Assembly: GCA_963740065.1 (NCBI GenBank)
Contig: CAVUCS010000004.1
Location: 434,001 to 498,000, forward strand
Origin: DASVDE01 sp963740065
Lineage (GTDB): Bacteria > Actinomycetota > Thermoleophilia > Solirubrobacterales > 70-9
DNA: 64,000 nucleotides
Direction of reading: 5' to 3'
The notes below the pieces were generated by a model, which saw only the letters and a program-made list of their open reading frames with translations, had not been told where the DNA came from and searched no databases. The translations under genes and the position numbers were made by a program. Of the stretch, positions 26,270-34,386 are shown piece by piece (position 1 is the stretch's first letter; every line of letters begins with the position of its first letter).

Positions 26270-26658
26270 GAACCGGCGCGGATCTTGAACGAAAGCCCCC
26301 CCGACGCCTTGCGGAAGGCCCGCCGCAGCCCGAGAAATGCGGCCGCAAAGGCGACAGCGCCGATACCCAGGCAAATCGCCAGAATGAGCCCCGCGAAGTA
26401 GAGCAGCACGCCGACGGTAAGGACGAAGACGGCGCCGGCGAGCAGCGTCGTGTGGGAGCGATAACCGGCAAAGTGCTCGCGGACCGAGACCTCGAGCCCG
26501 CCCAGCGCGCCGAGAACGATGCCCACCCCCAATGCGGTCGGGTTCTGGGTCGCGACGCCGACGATCAGCGTCACGATTCCCGCCAGCACGGTCAGCTCGG
26601 CCAGGGGAAATGAGCCCCACGGCGCCGGGGGGCGTTCGCTGCCGGGTGTCCGCTTCAT
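26266..26658 (-). CDS. four-helix membrane protein of unknown function
   Basis: A 130-residue integral membrane protein with hydrophobic segments at about 18-37, 43-58, 70-89 and 91-113 (TVLAGIVTLIVGVAT, LLAGAVFVLTVGVLLYFAGL, LAICLGIGAVAFAAAFLGL) and a basic C-terminus FRKASGG. The start ATG 26658 overlaps the stop of the upstream gene by 4 bp, so the longer frame upstream is not used. No family is recognised. It shares an operon with the frameshifted coiled-coil gene. Confidence 0.7.
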   Translation of the reverse strand: MKRTPGSERPPAPWGSFPLAELTVLAGIVTLIVGVATQNPTALGVGIVLGALGGLEVSVREHFAGYRSHTTLLAGAVFVLTVGVLLYFAGLILAICLGIGAVAFAAAFLGLRRAFRKASGGLSFKIRAGS

Positions 26659-27123
26659 AACGGGCAGCCGGAGGAGACCTTGACCCGCCACCAGCCCATC
26701 AGCATCCCGAGCAAACCCAGACGGGGGCGAGAGTGCCAGTGGCCGCAACCCGGCTCGCCGATGTCGGCGCGGGAGATCCGCTCCCACTTGTGGGCGGATG
26801 GGTCGGCGAGCATTTGCTCCAAGGCCGCGCGGTTGTCGGATTCAAACTCGACGCGGCGAGCGAGCGCAGCACGCGCTTCGGAGATACGCGCGGCGAGGGC
26901 ATCGCGAACCCGCTCAAGCTCGCCGAGCCCGGCGATCCGCGGCTCGGCGGCTGTCAACCGGAACCGCAGTGTCGATTTCAACCCGCTGAAAAGCCTCCGC
27001 GAAGAGGCCGGCCAGCTCCCGCTCGAGGCGACCGATCTGACGCCGCAACTCGGCGCGCGCGAGGCGCTCGTCGCCTTCCGCGTGGAACGGCGCGCGAATG
27101 TCTCGTTCGAGCAGTGCCGCCAT
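26655..27123 (-). pseudogene. coiled-coil protein with conserved Trp/Arg-rich C-terminus, probable frameshift
   Basis: Two overlapping minus-strand frames appear to be one gene. The 5' frame from ATG 27123 gives ERDIRAPFHAEGDERLARAE and a helix to about residue 50. The other frame supplies LGELERVRDALAARISEARAAL and a striking tail GHWHSRPRLGLLGMLMGWWR ending SSGCPL. The switch lies between 26981 and 26914. Joined, it is about 155 residues. A Shine-Dalgarno GGAGGCGG lies before ATG 27123 and a TAGACT -10 further up, whereas the second frame has only a TTG. Function is unknown. Confidence 0.6.
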
Positions 27124-27153
27124 AGAACCGCCTCCGAGTCTAAATCACCAAGT

Positions 27154-27198
27154 TCCGCTGTTCTTTAACTCCATATAACGGAGCCAAGGAACAGCGGA
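27154..27198 (-). terminator. double-stem hairpin after the B3/B4 gene
   Basis: It starts 9 nt after the minus-strand stop TAA. Outer arms CCGCTGTTC/GAACAGCGG enclose a second stem CTCC/GGAG. The ends (CCGCTG, CAGCGGAA) resemble those of family 2, with a different middle. It could be a terminator before the TAGACT promoter of the next gene. Confidence 0.55.
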
Positions 27199-27206
27199 GG
27201 CGGGTT

Positions 27207-27881
27207 TTACGCGGATTCGAGGGCCGCGGCCGCCATCCATAACGCCTCGTCAACAGTCATCTGCGGCACCCCCTTCACTTGCACGGCGACGATCGCGGCT
27301 CGGCGGGTCTCCGGGTCCACGCCCTTGCCCTCAGCGTCGGGGCCGAACAGCAGCGCGACCGGGGCGAGGTCGTCAGCGATCACGAGGGTGCCCTGAACCA
27401 GCTCGCCGGGACGACCGGCCAGCGACTCGCCAGGCGCCGAGTCGCGGATGCAGAGATCGCCGCGAAGCCGATCGGCGTCGAAGGCGCGCAACGCGATCCC
27501 GGTTTCGATAGTGGCGATGGTCAGGGCGTCGGCGGGCAGGCCCTGGCTCTTGAAGGCGCCGTCATGGAGACGCTCCAGGGCGAGGCGCTCGACCGGCGTA
27601 AGGTTGCGATCCGGGTCGAGGCCGATCTGGCGGAAAAAGACTCGGTAGGCCCACGGAATCGGCCTTTCGCGCATATGAATCGCGTGAGAGCCGAAGAAGC
27701 GGTCGGAGAGATCGCCGAGGCGTCGGCGGATCGGCTCGGGGCTCTTGCCAAGCCGGGCGTCGGCTTCAACCCATGAGATCCCGAGACCCGGAAACTCGGC
27801 TGCCACGTGTGGCGCCACCCACCCCGGCCTCGGGGGCGGCTCCCAATCGACCCCCTCCCCCGCCGCATTCGCGTCGGCCAT
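27207..27881 (-). CDS. B3/B4 (phenylalanyl-tRNA synthetase beta editing-like) domain protein
   Basis: A 224-residue free-standing B3/B4 domain, the fold that edits mischarged tRNA in PheRS beta. Diagnostic are IPWAYRVFFRQIGLDPDRNLTPVERLALERL, the central GLPADALTIATIETGIALRAFDADRL and GDLCIRDSAPGESL. No synthetase catalytic part is present. Free-standing members are thought to hydrolyse misacylated tRNA or bind amino acids, without firm proof. It closes the minus-strand operon that begins with the MlaE permeases, 2 bp after the thioredoxin-fold gene. Confidence 0.85.
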   Translation of the reverse strand: MADANAAGEGVDWEPPPRPGWVAPHVAAEFPGLGISWVEADARLGKSPEPIRRRLGDLSDRFFGSHAIHMRERPIPWAYRVFFRQIGLDPDRNLTPVERLALERLHDGAFKSQGLPADALTIATIETGIALRAFDADRLRGDLCIRDSAPGESLAGRPGELVQGTLVIADDLAPVALLFGPDAEGKGVDPETRRAAIVAVQVKGVPQMTVDEALWMAAAALESA

Positions 27882-27883
27882 CT

Positions 27884-28546
27884 TCAGCCTCGCTCCGCCG
27901 CGTCATGAGTTGCCGCCAGCAGCTTTTGGATGCGGGTGTCGAGCTGAGCGACGCTCAGCTCGCCGACGCTCGCGCTCTGCAGAACACCGCCCGGATATAC
28001 GTAGGCGAAGGTCGGGCAAATGCCGACCCGATAGAGGCTCGCCACCGCCCCATCGTGGTCATAGCCGACCGGCATCTCCCAACCTCGCTCGCGAATCAGT
28101 TCGCGAACGGTGTCGCGATCATCGCGCACGTTCAACGAGAGAAAGCCCACTCGCCCACGGTAACGCCGATAGACGGCATTGACCGCGTCCTGCTGCTCCA
28201 CGCAGGTGCCACCTCCCTTCGTAAACCAAAACGAGATCGCCAGGGGCCGATCGAAAAGGTCGCAGACGCGAATCGCGTCGGCGCCGGGGACACGACAGGC
28301 GGGGGTGCGCTGGGCCTGCTCAGGGCAGGGAACCTGGGAGGTCTCGCAATCGTCCTGGGCTACGTTTGCGTCACCCTCCAGCCCGCTCGCGGCGACCGGT
28401 ACGGCGAATTCGGGCAGGGGCCAGAGGTGCCGCTGCTCGTCGAGCCCGAGCGTGCCGCCGCTCTCTCCGCTCCTCGTGTTAACCAGAGCGATCACGACCA
28501 CCGCCGCGAAGAGCAGGCCAACGAGGATCGAGTAGCGGTCCCTCAT
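27884..28546 (-). CDS. membrane-anchored thioredoxin-fold (TlpA/AhpC-like) protein with a single active-site Cys
   Basis: A 220-residue protein. One N-terminal helix (YSILVGLLFAAVVVIALV, residues 4-21) anchors an extracytoplasmic domain. The thioredoxin-like core has LAISFWFTKGGGTCVEQQDAVNAVY: where TlpA has CxxC, only one Cys is present, preceded by GGGT. A later GICPTFAYVYPGG carries the cis-Pro loop. Four further Cys lie in the insert before the core (DDCETSQVPC, RTPACR, VCDLF). A peroxiredoxin-like or disulfide-exchange role is possible. It is coupled to the MMPL gene by a 4-bp overlap. Confidence 0.75.
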   Translation of the reverse strand: MRDRYSILVGLLFAAVVVIALVNTRSGESGGTLGLDEQRHLWPLPEFAVPVAASGLEGDANVAQDDCETSQVPCPEQAQRTPACRVPGADAIRVCDLFDRPLAISFWFTKGGGTCVEQQDAVNAVYRRYRGRVGFLSLNVRDDRDTVRELIRERGWEMPVGYDHDGAVASLYRVGICPTFAYVYPGGVLQSASVGELSVAQLDTRIQKLLAATHDAAERG

Positions 28547-31057
28547 CTCGGTTCCATCCGGGTCAGCGCGGCGGGCAGGACCACTAATACGCCCAAGAGG
28601 GCGACGGCGAGGTCGATCACCGTGACGAAGCCAAAGTCCCGCAGCATCCTGATGTCGCTGGCGATCAAGACCGCGAAGCCGACCGTAGCCGTCGCGCCCG
28701 AGGCGAACACGGCGGCGCCGGTGCGGGCGTAGGCGCGGCTCAGCGCCTCCTCAACCGATCGCCCGCCGCGGCGCTCCTCATGGAAACGAGCCGAAAGAAT
28801 GACGCTGAACTCAGTCCCGATCGCAACCACCAACGCGCCGAGGGCCGCCGACATCGGGTTGAGCGGGATGCCGCTGGCCCAAAGCAAAAGTCCCGACCAG
28901 CCGGTCGCAAAAACAATCGGCACCAGGGGCACGAGAGCGCGGCGAATCGAGCGGTAAACGAGAAGCAGGACCAGGGCCACCGCAACCAACCCGGCCAGGG
29001 TCAGCCAGTAGCGGCTGCTTGAGAGATCCGAGGCCGACTCCGCGGCTATTACCGGCAATCCCGCGAGCTGAACGTCAACCCCTGGGGGCGGATCCCCAAT
29101 CTCATCGCGCACCCGCTCGATCAACGCCTGCTGGTCCTCCAGCGACTGCGCCCTGATGCCAAAAGCGATCAGCGCGGTATTGCCGATCTCCCCCGTCGCA
29201 GGATCGACAGGAGCGACCTGACGAAGGTCGTAGTCGGGCAACTGCGCGAGCGTGGCGGCAATCTGCTTTCTGCTCAGCCCTTCGCCGCCCCCGAGAAAGT
29301 CAGAAAGCGCCGGCCCGGGACAGAGATCGGCCGTCTGGCAGTTCGGCTTCTCCCCGGAGAACCCATTCGCCTCAAGCACCCGCTGCTTGAAAGCGGCCAT
29401 CCACTTGATCGTCGCGGGATCGGTGAAATCGGGAGCCCGGACGCTCACATCAAGCTCACCCGACACTCCCGTCGCGTCCTGTACCTCATTCAGATCCCGC
29501 ACCTCACGCAAACTCTGTGGAGCAAGCTCCCGAATATCCGAGATGGTGCTCACCTGAGTCCCGGCTGCCCACCCAAGAATCGCCAGGAGCAGGCCAACCA
29601 CCAGAACTCGGTCCGCATGTTCCCCGGCCATCTCAAGCACCCGCTTCGATAGGGGAGGGAGGAGGGGGTGCCCCGGATGCGCGCGGCGTCCTGTTTTTCG
29701 CCCCACAACCTCAGCGAGAGCCGAAAACTTAGAGGCGAAAAACCCAGCGCGCGGAGGGGCACCCCCTCCTCCCTCCCCCTCTCGCAAGCCAAGCGCGGCA
29801 AAACCCACGAGGAACGCGACGGCAAAGGCGATCGCGATCCCGACCACGAGCAGCAAGCCGAACCCGCGCACCATCGGAACAGGGGAAAGCTGCAGAGCCA
29901 GGAAGCCGGCCGCGGTCGCGAGGCAGGCGGTGGCGATCGCCGGACCGCCGCGCGCGGCGGCAAATCCGGCGGCTTGGGCCCCGCGCGCGCCGGCAACGAT
30001 CGCTTCGTTGTAGCGGGCTTGGAACTGGATTGCGTAATCCACAGCGAGGCCGATCAAGATCGGCAGCACCGCGATCGAGGCCATCGTTAAAGAGCCGCCA
30101 ACGAGATTGAGCAAGCCAAAGGTAAGAGCGGCAGCGGCGAGGGCCAGGGCAAGCGGCAACAGCCGGAAGCGGGAGCGGAAGACGAGGAGCAACGTCGCGG
30201 CCATCGCGACGACGGCGACCGCCAGGAGGACCAGTAACGCGTCCTTCAGCGCGCCCGCCAGGCCGGCCACGACCACCGGGACGCCGGAGACGACATAGCG
30301 CCCTCCGCGCAACTCGAAGCAAGCGGAGGGCTTTCCCTTGTAGGCGCATTGCCGCCGCGGGGTCGTGTCGTAGACGGCGGCGCTGAATCAACTTCAGCGC
30401 GCGGTTGCGTTCCGCCTCGCTCAGGTCCGGACGCAGGCGAACGACGATCTGGGTCGAGTGGCTATTGGGAAAGAGGTAGGAAAGCCGCGCCTTCGGAGTC
30501 CCGCGCGAGCGGCTCAGGTCAAAAACAACAGCGGCGATGAAATCCGGGTTGGAGAGGCTGGGCAGGCTGGTGATTCCATAGCGCGCGGCAACCGAGAGCA
30601 GCAGCTCTCGCAGCCGGTCGGGAGGGGTGCGGGCGGCCAGGCGCCGCAACTGGCGATCGATCTGGATCACCGCCTCGTTGAGGAAGGTGCCCGGGCCGGC
30701 GACGAACTCGACCGGGTCCAATCGCGCCAGCTCGGAGCAGGGGCCGGGTATCGGCTCCGCTCTCTCCGGAACCACGCCCGAGAGGCAACCCTCCAAGCGC
30801 AGCAGCCGGGCGAGGTTGTCGGTCAGGATCAGCCGCTGGAGGTCGCCCTCCGCCAGCACCACAACCGGGTCCTCGCCGAAGGTCTCCCGCACGTGCTGCG
30901 TGGCCCGCCAGCTCCCCGTATCGCGATCGACCAGCGTGTCGGTCCCCGCGTCCGTGGGAAGCCTGGTCGCTCCCACGCCGGCAACAACGGCGAGAAGGGC
31001 CGCAACCGCCAGGACCGCTCGCGCATGCCTGGTAGCCCAGGCGGCAATTGCGCTCAA
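28543..31057 (-). pseudogene. MMPL/RND-type lipid transporter gene with one frameshift near 30385
   Basis: From ATG 31057 the frame gives the first helix and the first extracytoplasmic domain up to NRALKLIQ. The continuation AAVYDTTPRRQCAYKGKP is in the next frame and runs to 28543 with all remaining helices (DYAIQFQARYNEA, SDIRELAPQSLREVRDLNEV, GTEFSVILSARFHEERRGGR). Removing one base at CAGCGCCGCCG restores about 838 residues, the normal MMPL size. Such pumps move lipids or hopanoids outward. The gene overlaps the MlaF ATPase gene by 4 bp, which ties it to Mce-type lipid traffic. A long palindrome interrupts its loop coding region (29651-29780). Confidence 0.8.
29651..29780. repeat. ~130-bp palindromic element inside the MMPL reading frame
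   Basis: Outer arms at 29651-29673 and 29757-29779 are complementary over 23 bp (GGGGAGGGAGGAGGGGG / CCCCCTCCTCCCTCCCC). Moving inward, GCGCGC/GCGCGC and TTTTTCGCC/GGCGAAAAA pair as well, leaving a loop of about 30 nt. The region is translated in frame into a Gly/Pro/Arg-rich stretch between membrane helices (GEGGGGAPPRAGFF and RAHPGHPLLPPLS). Confidence 0.75.
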
Positions 31058-31899
31058 TCCATCGAGAGCGGGCCGACGACGTCCGCGTTGAGGAACTGAT
31101 TGACGAACGGGTTATCCGATTGGAACAGTTCCTCTTTCGGCCCCGATTCGACGATTTTGCCGTTCCACAGCACGGCGATGAAGTCGGCGATCCGGCGGGC
31201 GGTGCCAAGGTCGTGGCTGATCACCAGGTAGCAACCACCGTTCTCGGCGTGAACTTCGCGAATCAGCTCACAGAGCAGCGCCGTGCGGACCGGGTCCAAC
31301 CCGGAGTCCGGCTCGTCGAACATGACGATCGCCGGGTCCAGCACCAGCGCCCGGGCGAAGCCGGCGCGCTTGCGCATACCGCCGGAAAGCTCGTTCGGCA
31401 TCTTGTAAGTCGCCTCGGTCAGCCCCACCTCTTTGAGGCGGCGGTTGACGATCTCACCGATCTCCTCCTCGCTTTTGTCGGTGTGCTGGCGCAGCGGGAA
31501 GGCAGTGTTGTCGTAGATGTTCATCGAGCCGAAGAGGGCGCCGTCCTGGAACAGCAGGCCGAACTTTTTGCGCACGTCGAAGAGCTCATCGTCGGTCATG
31601 TTCGGGATCGACTCGCCGTGCACGAGAACGTCGCCGGAATCGGGGTAAAGCAGCCCGACAATGTGCTTGATCAGCACGCTCTTGCCGGTTCCCGACGGGC
31701 CCAACACCATCGAGACCTGGTCCTCCGGGAGCCCCAGGTTGAGGCCGTTGAGGATGCGGGCACGGCCAAACTGCTTGACCAGATCGATGACCTCAATCGC
31801 GTCCTCGCCACCGTGGTCACGCTTGCGGCCGGTGTGAAAGCGATATGGGTCCGACTCGGCGGGGTCGACTCCGGGAATGACGAAGTCGCGACCCATCAT
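31054..31899 (-). CDS. mlaF: Mce/Mla-type ABC transporter ATP-binding protein
   Basis: A 281-residue ATPase of the MlaF/Mkl group. It shows Walker A GPSGTGKSV, a Q-loop LLFQDGALFGSMNIYDN typical of MlaF, signature LSGGMRKRAGFARAL, Walker B IVMFDEPDSGLDPVR and H-loop ISHDLGTARRIAD. It powers lipid movement with the two MlaE permeases encoded immediately upstream. The N-terminal ~35 residues before IEVIDLVKQFG are charged and extra. ATG 31899 is the first of two adjacent ATGs, and the frame upstream reads into the permease gene. It overlaps the MMPL gene by 4 bp. Confidence 0.92.
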   Translation of the reverse strand: MMGRDFVIPGVDPAESDPYRFHTGRKRDHGGEDAIEVIDLVKQFGRARILNGLNLGLPEDQVSMVLGPSGTGKSVLIKHIVGLLYPDSGDVLVHGESIPNMTDDELFDVRKKFGLLFQDGALFGSMNIYDNTAFPLRQHTDKSEEEIGEIVNRRLKEVGLTEATYKMPNELSGGMRKRAGFARALVLDPAIVMFDEPDSGLDPVRTALLCELIREVHAENGGCYLVISHDLGTARRIADFIAVLWNGKIVESGPKEELFQSDNPFVNQFLNADVVGPLSMD

Positions 31900-31952
31900 C
31901 TTGCCGTCTTCGCCCGACGTAGGGGGTCGATTCCTCTGTGGACATAAGCCAG

Positions 31953-32750
31953 TCAGCCTCCTATCGGCGCTCGCGGGTTGGCTCCCCAGAAGACCAGGGT
32001 TCCAAGCATCCCGATGATGTGGACTAAGACGATGTTGAGGACCATGGACTTCGCCGTCGCGGTACCCACCCCGACCGGACCACCCGACGCGGTGTAGCCG
32101 TAGTAGCAGCCGACCATCACAATCGCGGTGGCCATGAACATCCCCTTGATCAAGCTGAAGAGCAAGTCGGGGGGATTCTGGAACATCCAGAAAATCAGCA
32201 GGTAGCCGCCGGAGGAAACGTCGCCGATCTGCTGGACGACGGCCAGGTAGCTGGCCAGGTACATGATCCCGATGCCGGCCAGGTACATGAAGGGGAAGGC
32301 CAACCAAGCGGCGAGCAGGCGCGTGGCGCAGAGGAAGGTGACCGGCTGCACTCCCATCACCTCGAGCGCGTCGATCTCGTCGGAGATCCGCATCGCCCCC
32401 AGCTCGGCGACGATCCCGGTCCCCACCTTCGCCGAGAGCATGTAGCCAAAGGCGTAGGGCATGATTTCGCGCAAGTCGCACCAGGCGGAAAAGACGCCGG
32501 CGTACGCCGGAGCGCCTTGGGCGCGCAGCAGGTAGGCGCCTTCGATGCCGCACTGCAAGCCGAGGATGAAGACCAGCCCCCAGATGATCAACGCCGAGCC
32601 GAGGATCAGGATCCCGGCCTGGCGCAGCGACTCGCCGAAGAAGTGCAAAACGCGGCCCGAGTAGACAAGGCCCGCGACCCGGGAACCGAAACGGGCGATC
32701 TCCCCGAAAGAATCAAGCCAACCGCGGGGGATTGCGAGCCAGGCATCCAT
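31953..32750 (-). CDS. MlaE/YrbE-family permease, second copy
   Basis: A 265-residue membrane subunit of an Mce-type lipid transporter. The MlaE core is plain: GYMLSAKVGTGIVAELGAMRISDEIDALEVMGVQPV, the amphipathic interface helix of the family, followed by four helices and TASGGPVGVGTATAKSMV. It corresponds to YrbEB of actinobacterial mce loci. ATG 32750 overlaps the stop of the first permease by one base (TGATG), so translation is coupled. Confidence 0.9.
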   Translation of the reverse strand: MDAWLAIPRGWLDSFGEIARFGSRVAGLVYSGRVLHFFGESLRQAGILILGSALIIWGLVFILGLQCGIEGAYLLRAQGAPAYAGVFSAWCDLREIMPYAFGYMLSAKVGTGIVAELGAMRISDEIDALEVMGVQPVTFLCATRLLAAWLAFPFMYLAGIGIMYLASYLAVVQQIGDVSSGGYLLIFWMFQNPPDLLFSLIKGMFMATAIVMVGCYYGYTASGGPVGVGTATAKSMVLNIVLVHIIGMLGTLVFWGANPRAPIGG

Positions 32751-33556
32751 CAGCGAATCGTCTGCAGCTCGGGGTTGGTTGCCAACAAGGTCTGGGTGAA
32801 GGCGTAGTTGAAGGCGAAGACCCCCATGAAGGAGATCACGACAGCCTGGTTGACCGCGCGGCCGACCCCGGCAGCGCCGCCGGAGGCGGTCATCCCCTTG
32901 TAGGAGCAGACGACGGCGATGATCGCGCCGAACAGGGTGCACTTGATCACCGAGCCCCAGAGATCGGTAACCGAGGCGTTGGTGAAGAGGGTGGCGAAGA
33001 ACCCGCCGAGCGGCTGGCTGTAGAGCAGCTCAGCGAGGATGCCGCCGCTGATCCCGAAGACCAGCGCGTAGATGTCAAGCAGGCCAGTGATCAGCATCAA
33101 GGCCAGGAAGCGAGGAACGACCAGGTTCTTGATCGGGTCGACGCCGAGCACCTGCAGCGCGTCCAGCTCCTCACGGATCTTGCGGGCGCCGAGGTCAGCG
33201 GTGATCGCGGTGCCGGCGACGCCGGCGACGACCACCGCGGTCACGAACGGAGCGAACTCGCGAATCGAGGCGAGGACGAAGAAGCCGCCGAGCCGGTCGA
33301 GCGCTCCGAACAGCGAGAGGAAGTTCGACGCCTGCAGGCCGGGGGCGCCAAAGCCGAAGGCGACGGTCGAGACCAACAGCGGGAACCAGCAGAGCTGCAG
33401 CGCGAAGAGGAACTGGCCGATGAACTCCTCCCCGTAGGGGTAGGGAGGTTTGACCGCGGAAACGAGAGTCCGGGCGGTGAGGATCATCATCTCCCCCACC
33501 TGCTCGAACAAGGACTTTGCGGGCAGGAATGCCCTGTCTGCGACAGATTTGACCAT
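32750..33556 (-). CDS. MlaE/YrbE-family permease, first copy
   Basis: A 268-residue MlaE-type subunit. The hallmark reads VVAGVAGTAITADLGARKIREELDALQVLGVDPI, with C-terminal TASGGAAGVGRAVNQAVVI. It corresponds to YrbEA. It is the first gene of a minus-strand unit that continues with the second permease, ATPase, MMPL pump, thioredoxin-fold and B3/B4 genes. A GGAGGAG Shine-Dalgarno lies just before ATG 33556 and a TAGACT -10-like box at 33613-33608. No MCE-domain (MlaD-like) gene is in the window. Confidence 0.9.
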   Translation of the reverse strand: MVKSVADRAFLPAKSLFEQVGEMMILTARTLVSAVKPPYPYGEEFIGQFLFALQLCWFPLLVSTVAFGFGAPGLQASNFLSLFGALDRLGGFFVLASIREFAPFVTAVVVAGVAGTAITADLGARKIREELDALQVLGVDPIKNLVVPRFLALMLITGLLDIYALVFGISGGILAELLYSQPLGGFFATLFTNASVTDLWGSVIKCTLFGAIIAVVCSYKGMTASGGAAGVGRAVNQAVVISFMGVFAFNYAFTQTLLATNPELQTIR

Positions 33557-33690
33557 CAGCTCCTCCGGAGTGGAGCGGCATTTTCACCGCCCCCAACTCG
33601 CCGCCTGAGTCTATGGGATGGGTCAGAACTCTCCGTTAACGCCCCTTTGAGATGCGCAGCGGGCCACCCCGGCGCCATTGAGGCGGGTGG

Positions 33691-33696
33691 TATGTT
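33691..33696 (+). promoter_or_regulatory. -10 hexamer TATGTT of the lipoprotein gene
   Basis: TATGTT ends 9 nt before TTG 33706. It fits the leaderless pattern, though a TTG start without a leader is unusual. Confidence 0.35.
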
Positions 33697-33705
33697 CAGC
33701 CGGCT

Positions 33706-34386
33706 TTGCGGGGGAACTACACAAAGGCCCGGCACGCGCGTCTTCGCACCACCGGGACGGGTGCCCTTCTCGCCGCCCTGGCGATGTTCGTTTCCGCCTG
33801 CGGTGGCGGGTCTTCCGACTCCAATGAACCGGCGGGGACGTACCGCGCCAAAGTCGTCACCGCCGAGTTCCCGACGGCCCAGCGCCTCGGGCAGACCTCG
33901 CTGCTGCGCCTCGGCGTGCGCAACACCGGCGCGAAGGCGATCCCGGCGGTCACCGTGACGATCACGATCGCCGACAGGCAAGGCCGAAACTCGCCGCTCC
34001 CCTTCGGCTTCCGTGACCCCCAGCCTGACCTCGCACAACCAGACCGCCCCGTTTGGGTCCTCGCCGCCGGCTACCCGAAACGCGCCGGCGAAGCCACCCC
34101 CGGGGGCGCCGAGACCTCCGGCCTGAAGACCTTCAACCTCGGCCCACTGGCGCCCGGAAAGACAACCGATTGGGTCTGGAAGGTGAGCGCCGTAAAGGCG
34201 GGTCGCTACGTCGTGCTCTACCGAGTCGATGCCGGGCTCAGCGGCGCGGCGAGAGTCGAGACCGCGGGCGGAGTCGCGCCGGGCGGATCCTTTGCGGTGC
34301 GGATCTCCAAGGTTCCCCCAAACACGATCGTCACCGACAGCGGCGAGGTCGTCACAATCCCGAATGGTGAAGGCCCGGGCAACTAG
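33706..34386 (+). CDS. lipoprotein with CARDB-like adhesive fold
   Basis: A 226-residue secreted lipoprotein. The signal segment LLAALAMFVSACGGGSSD contains a lipobox (SAC) and a Ser/Gly tether. The body is a beta-sandwich of the CARDB type: SLLRLGVRNTGAKAIPAVTVTITI, then FNLGPLAPGKTTDWVWKVSAVKAGRYVVLYRVDAG, the usual CARDB ending. It is probably a surface binding protein of unknown ligand. Start at TTG 33706 is tentative. It overlaps the sugar dehydrogenase gene by 23 bp. Confidence 0.7.
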   Translation: MRGNYTKARHARLRTTGTGALLAALAMFVSACGGGSSDSNEPAGTYRAKVVTAEFPTAQRLGQTSLLRLGVRNTGAKAIPAVTVTITIADRQGRNSPLPFGFRDPQPDLAQPDRPVWVLAAGYPKRAGEATPGGAETSGLKTFNLGPLAPGKTTDWVWKVSAVKAGRYVVLYRVDAGLSGAARVETAGGVAPGGSFAVRISKVPPNTIVTDSGEVVTIPNGEGPGN

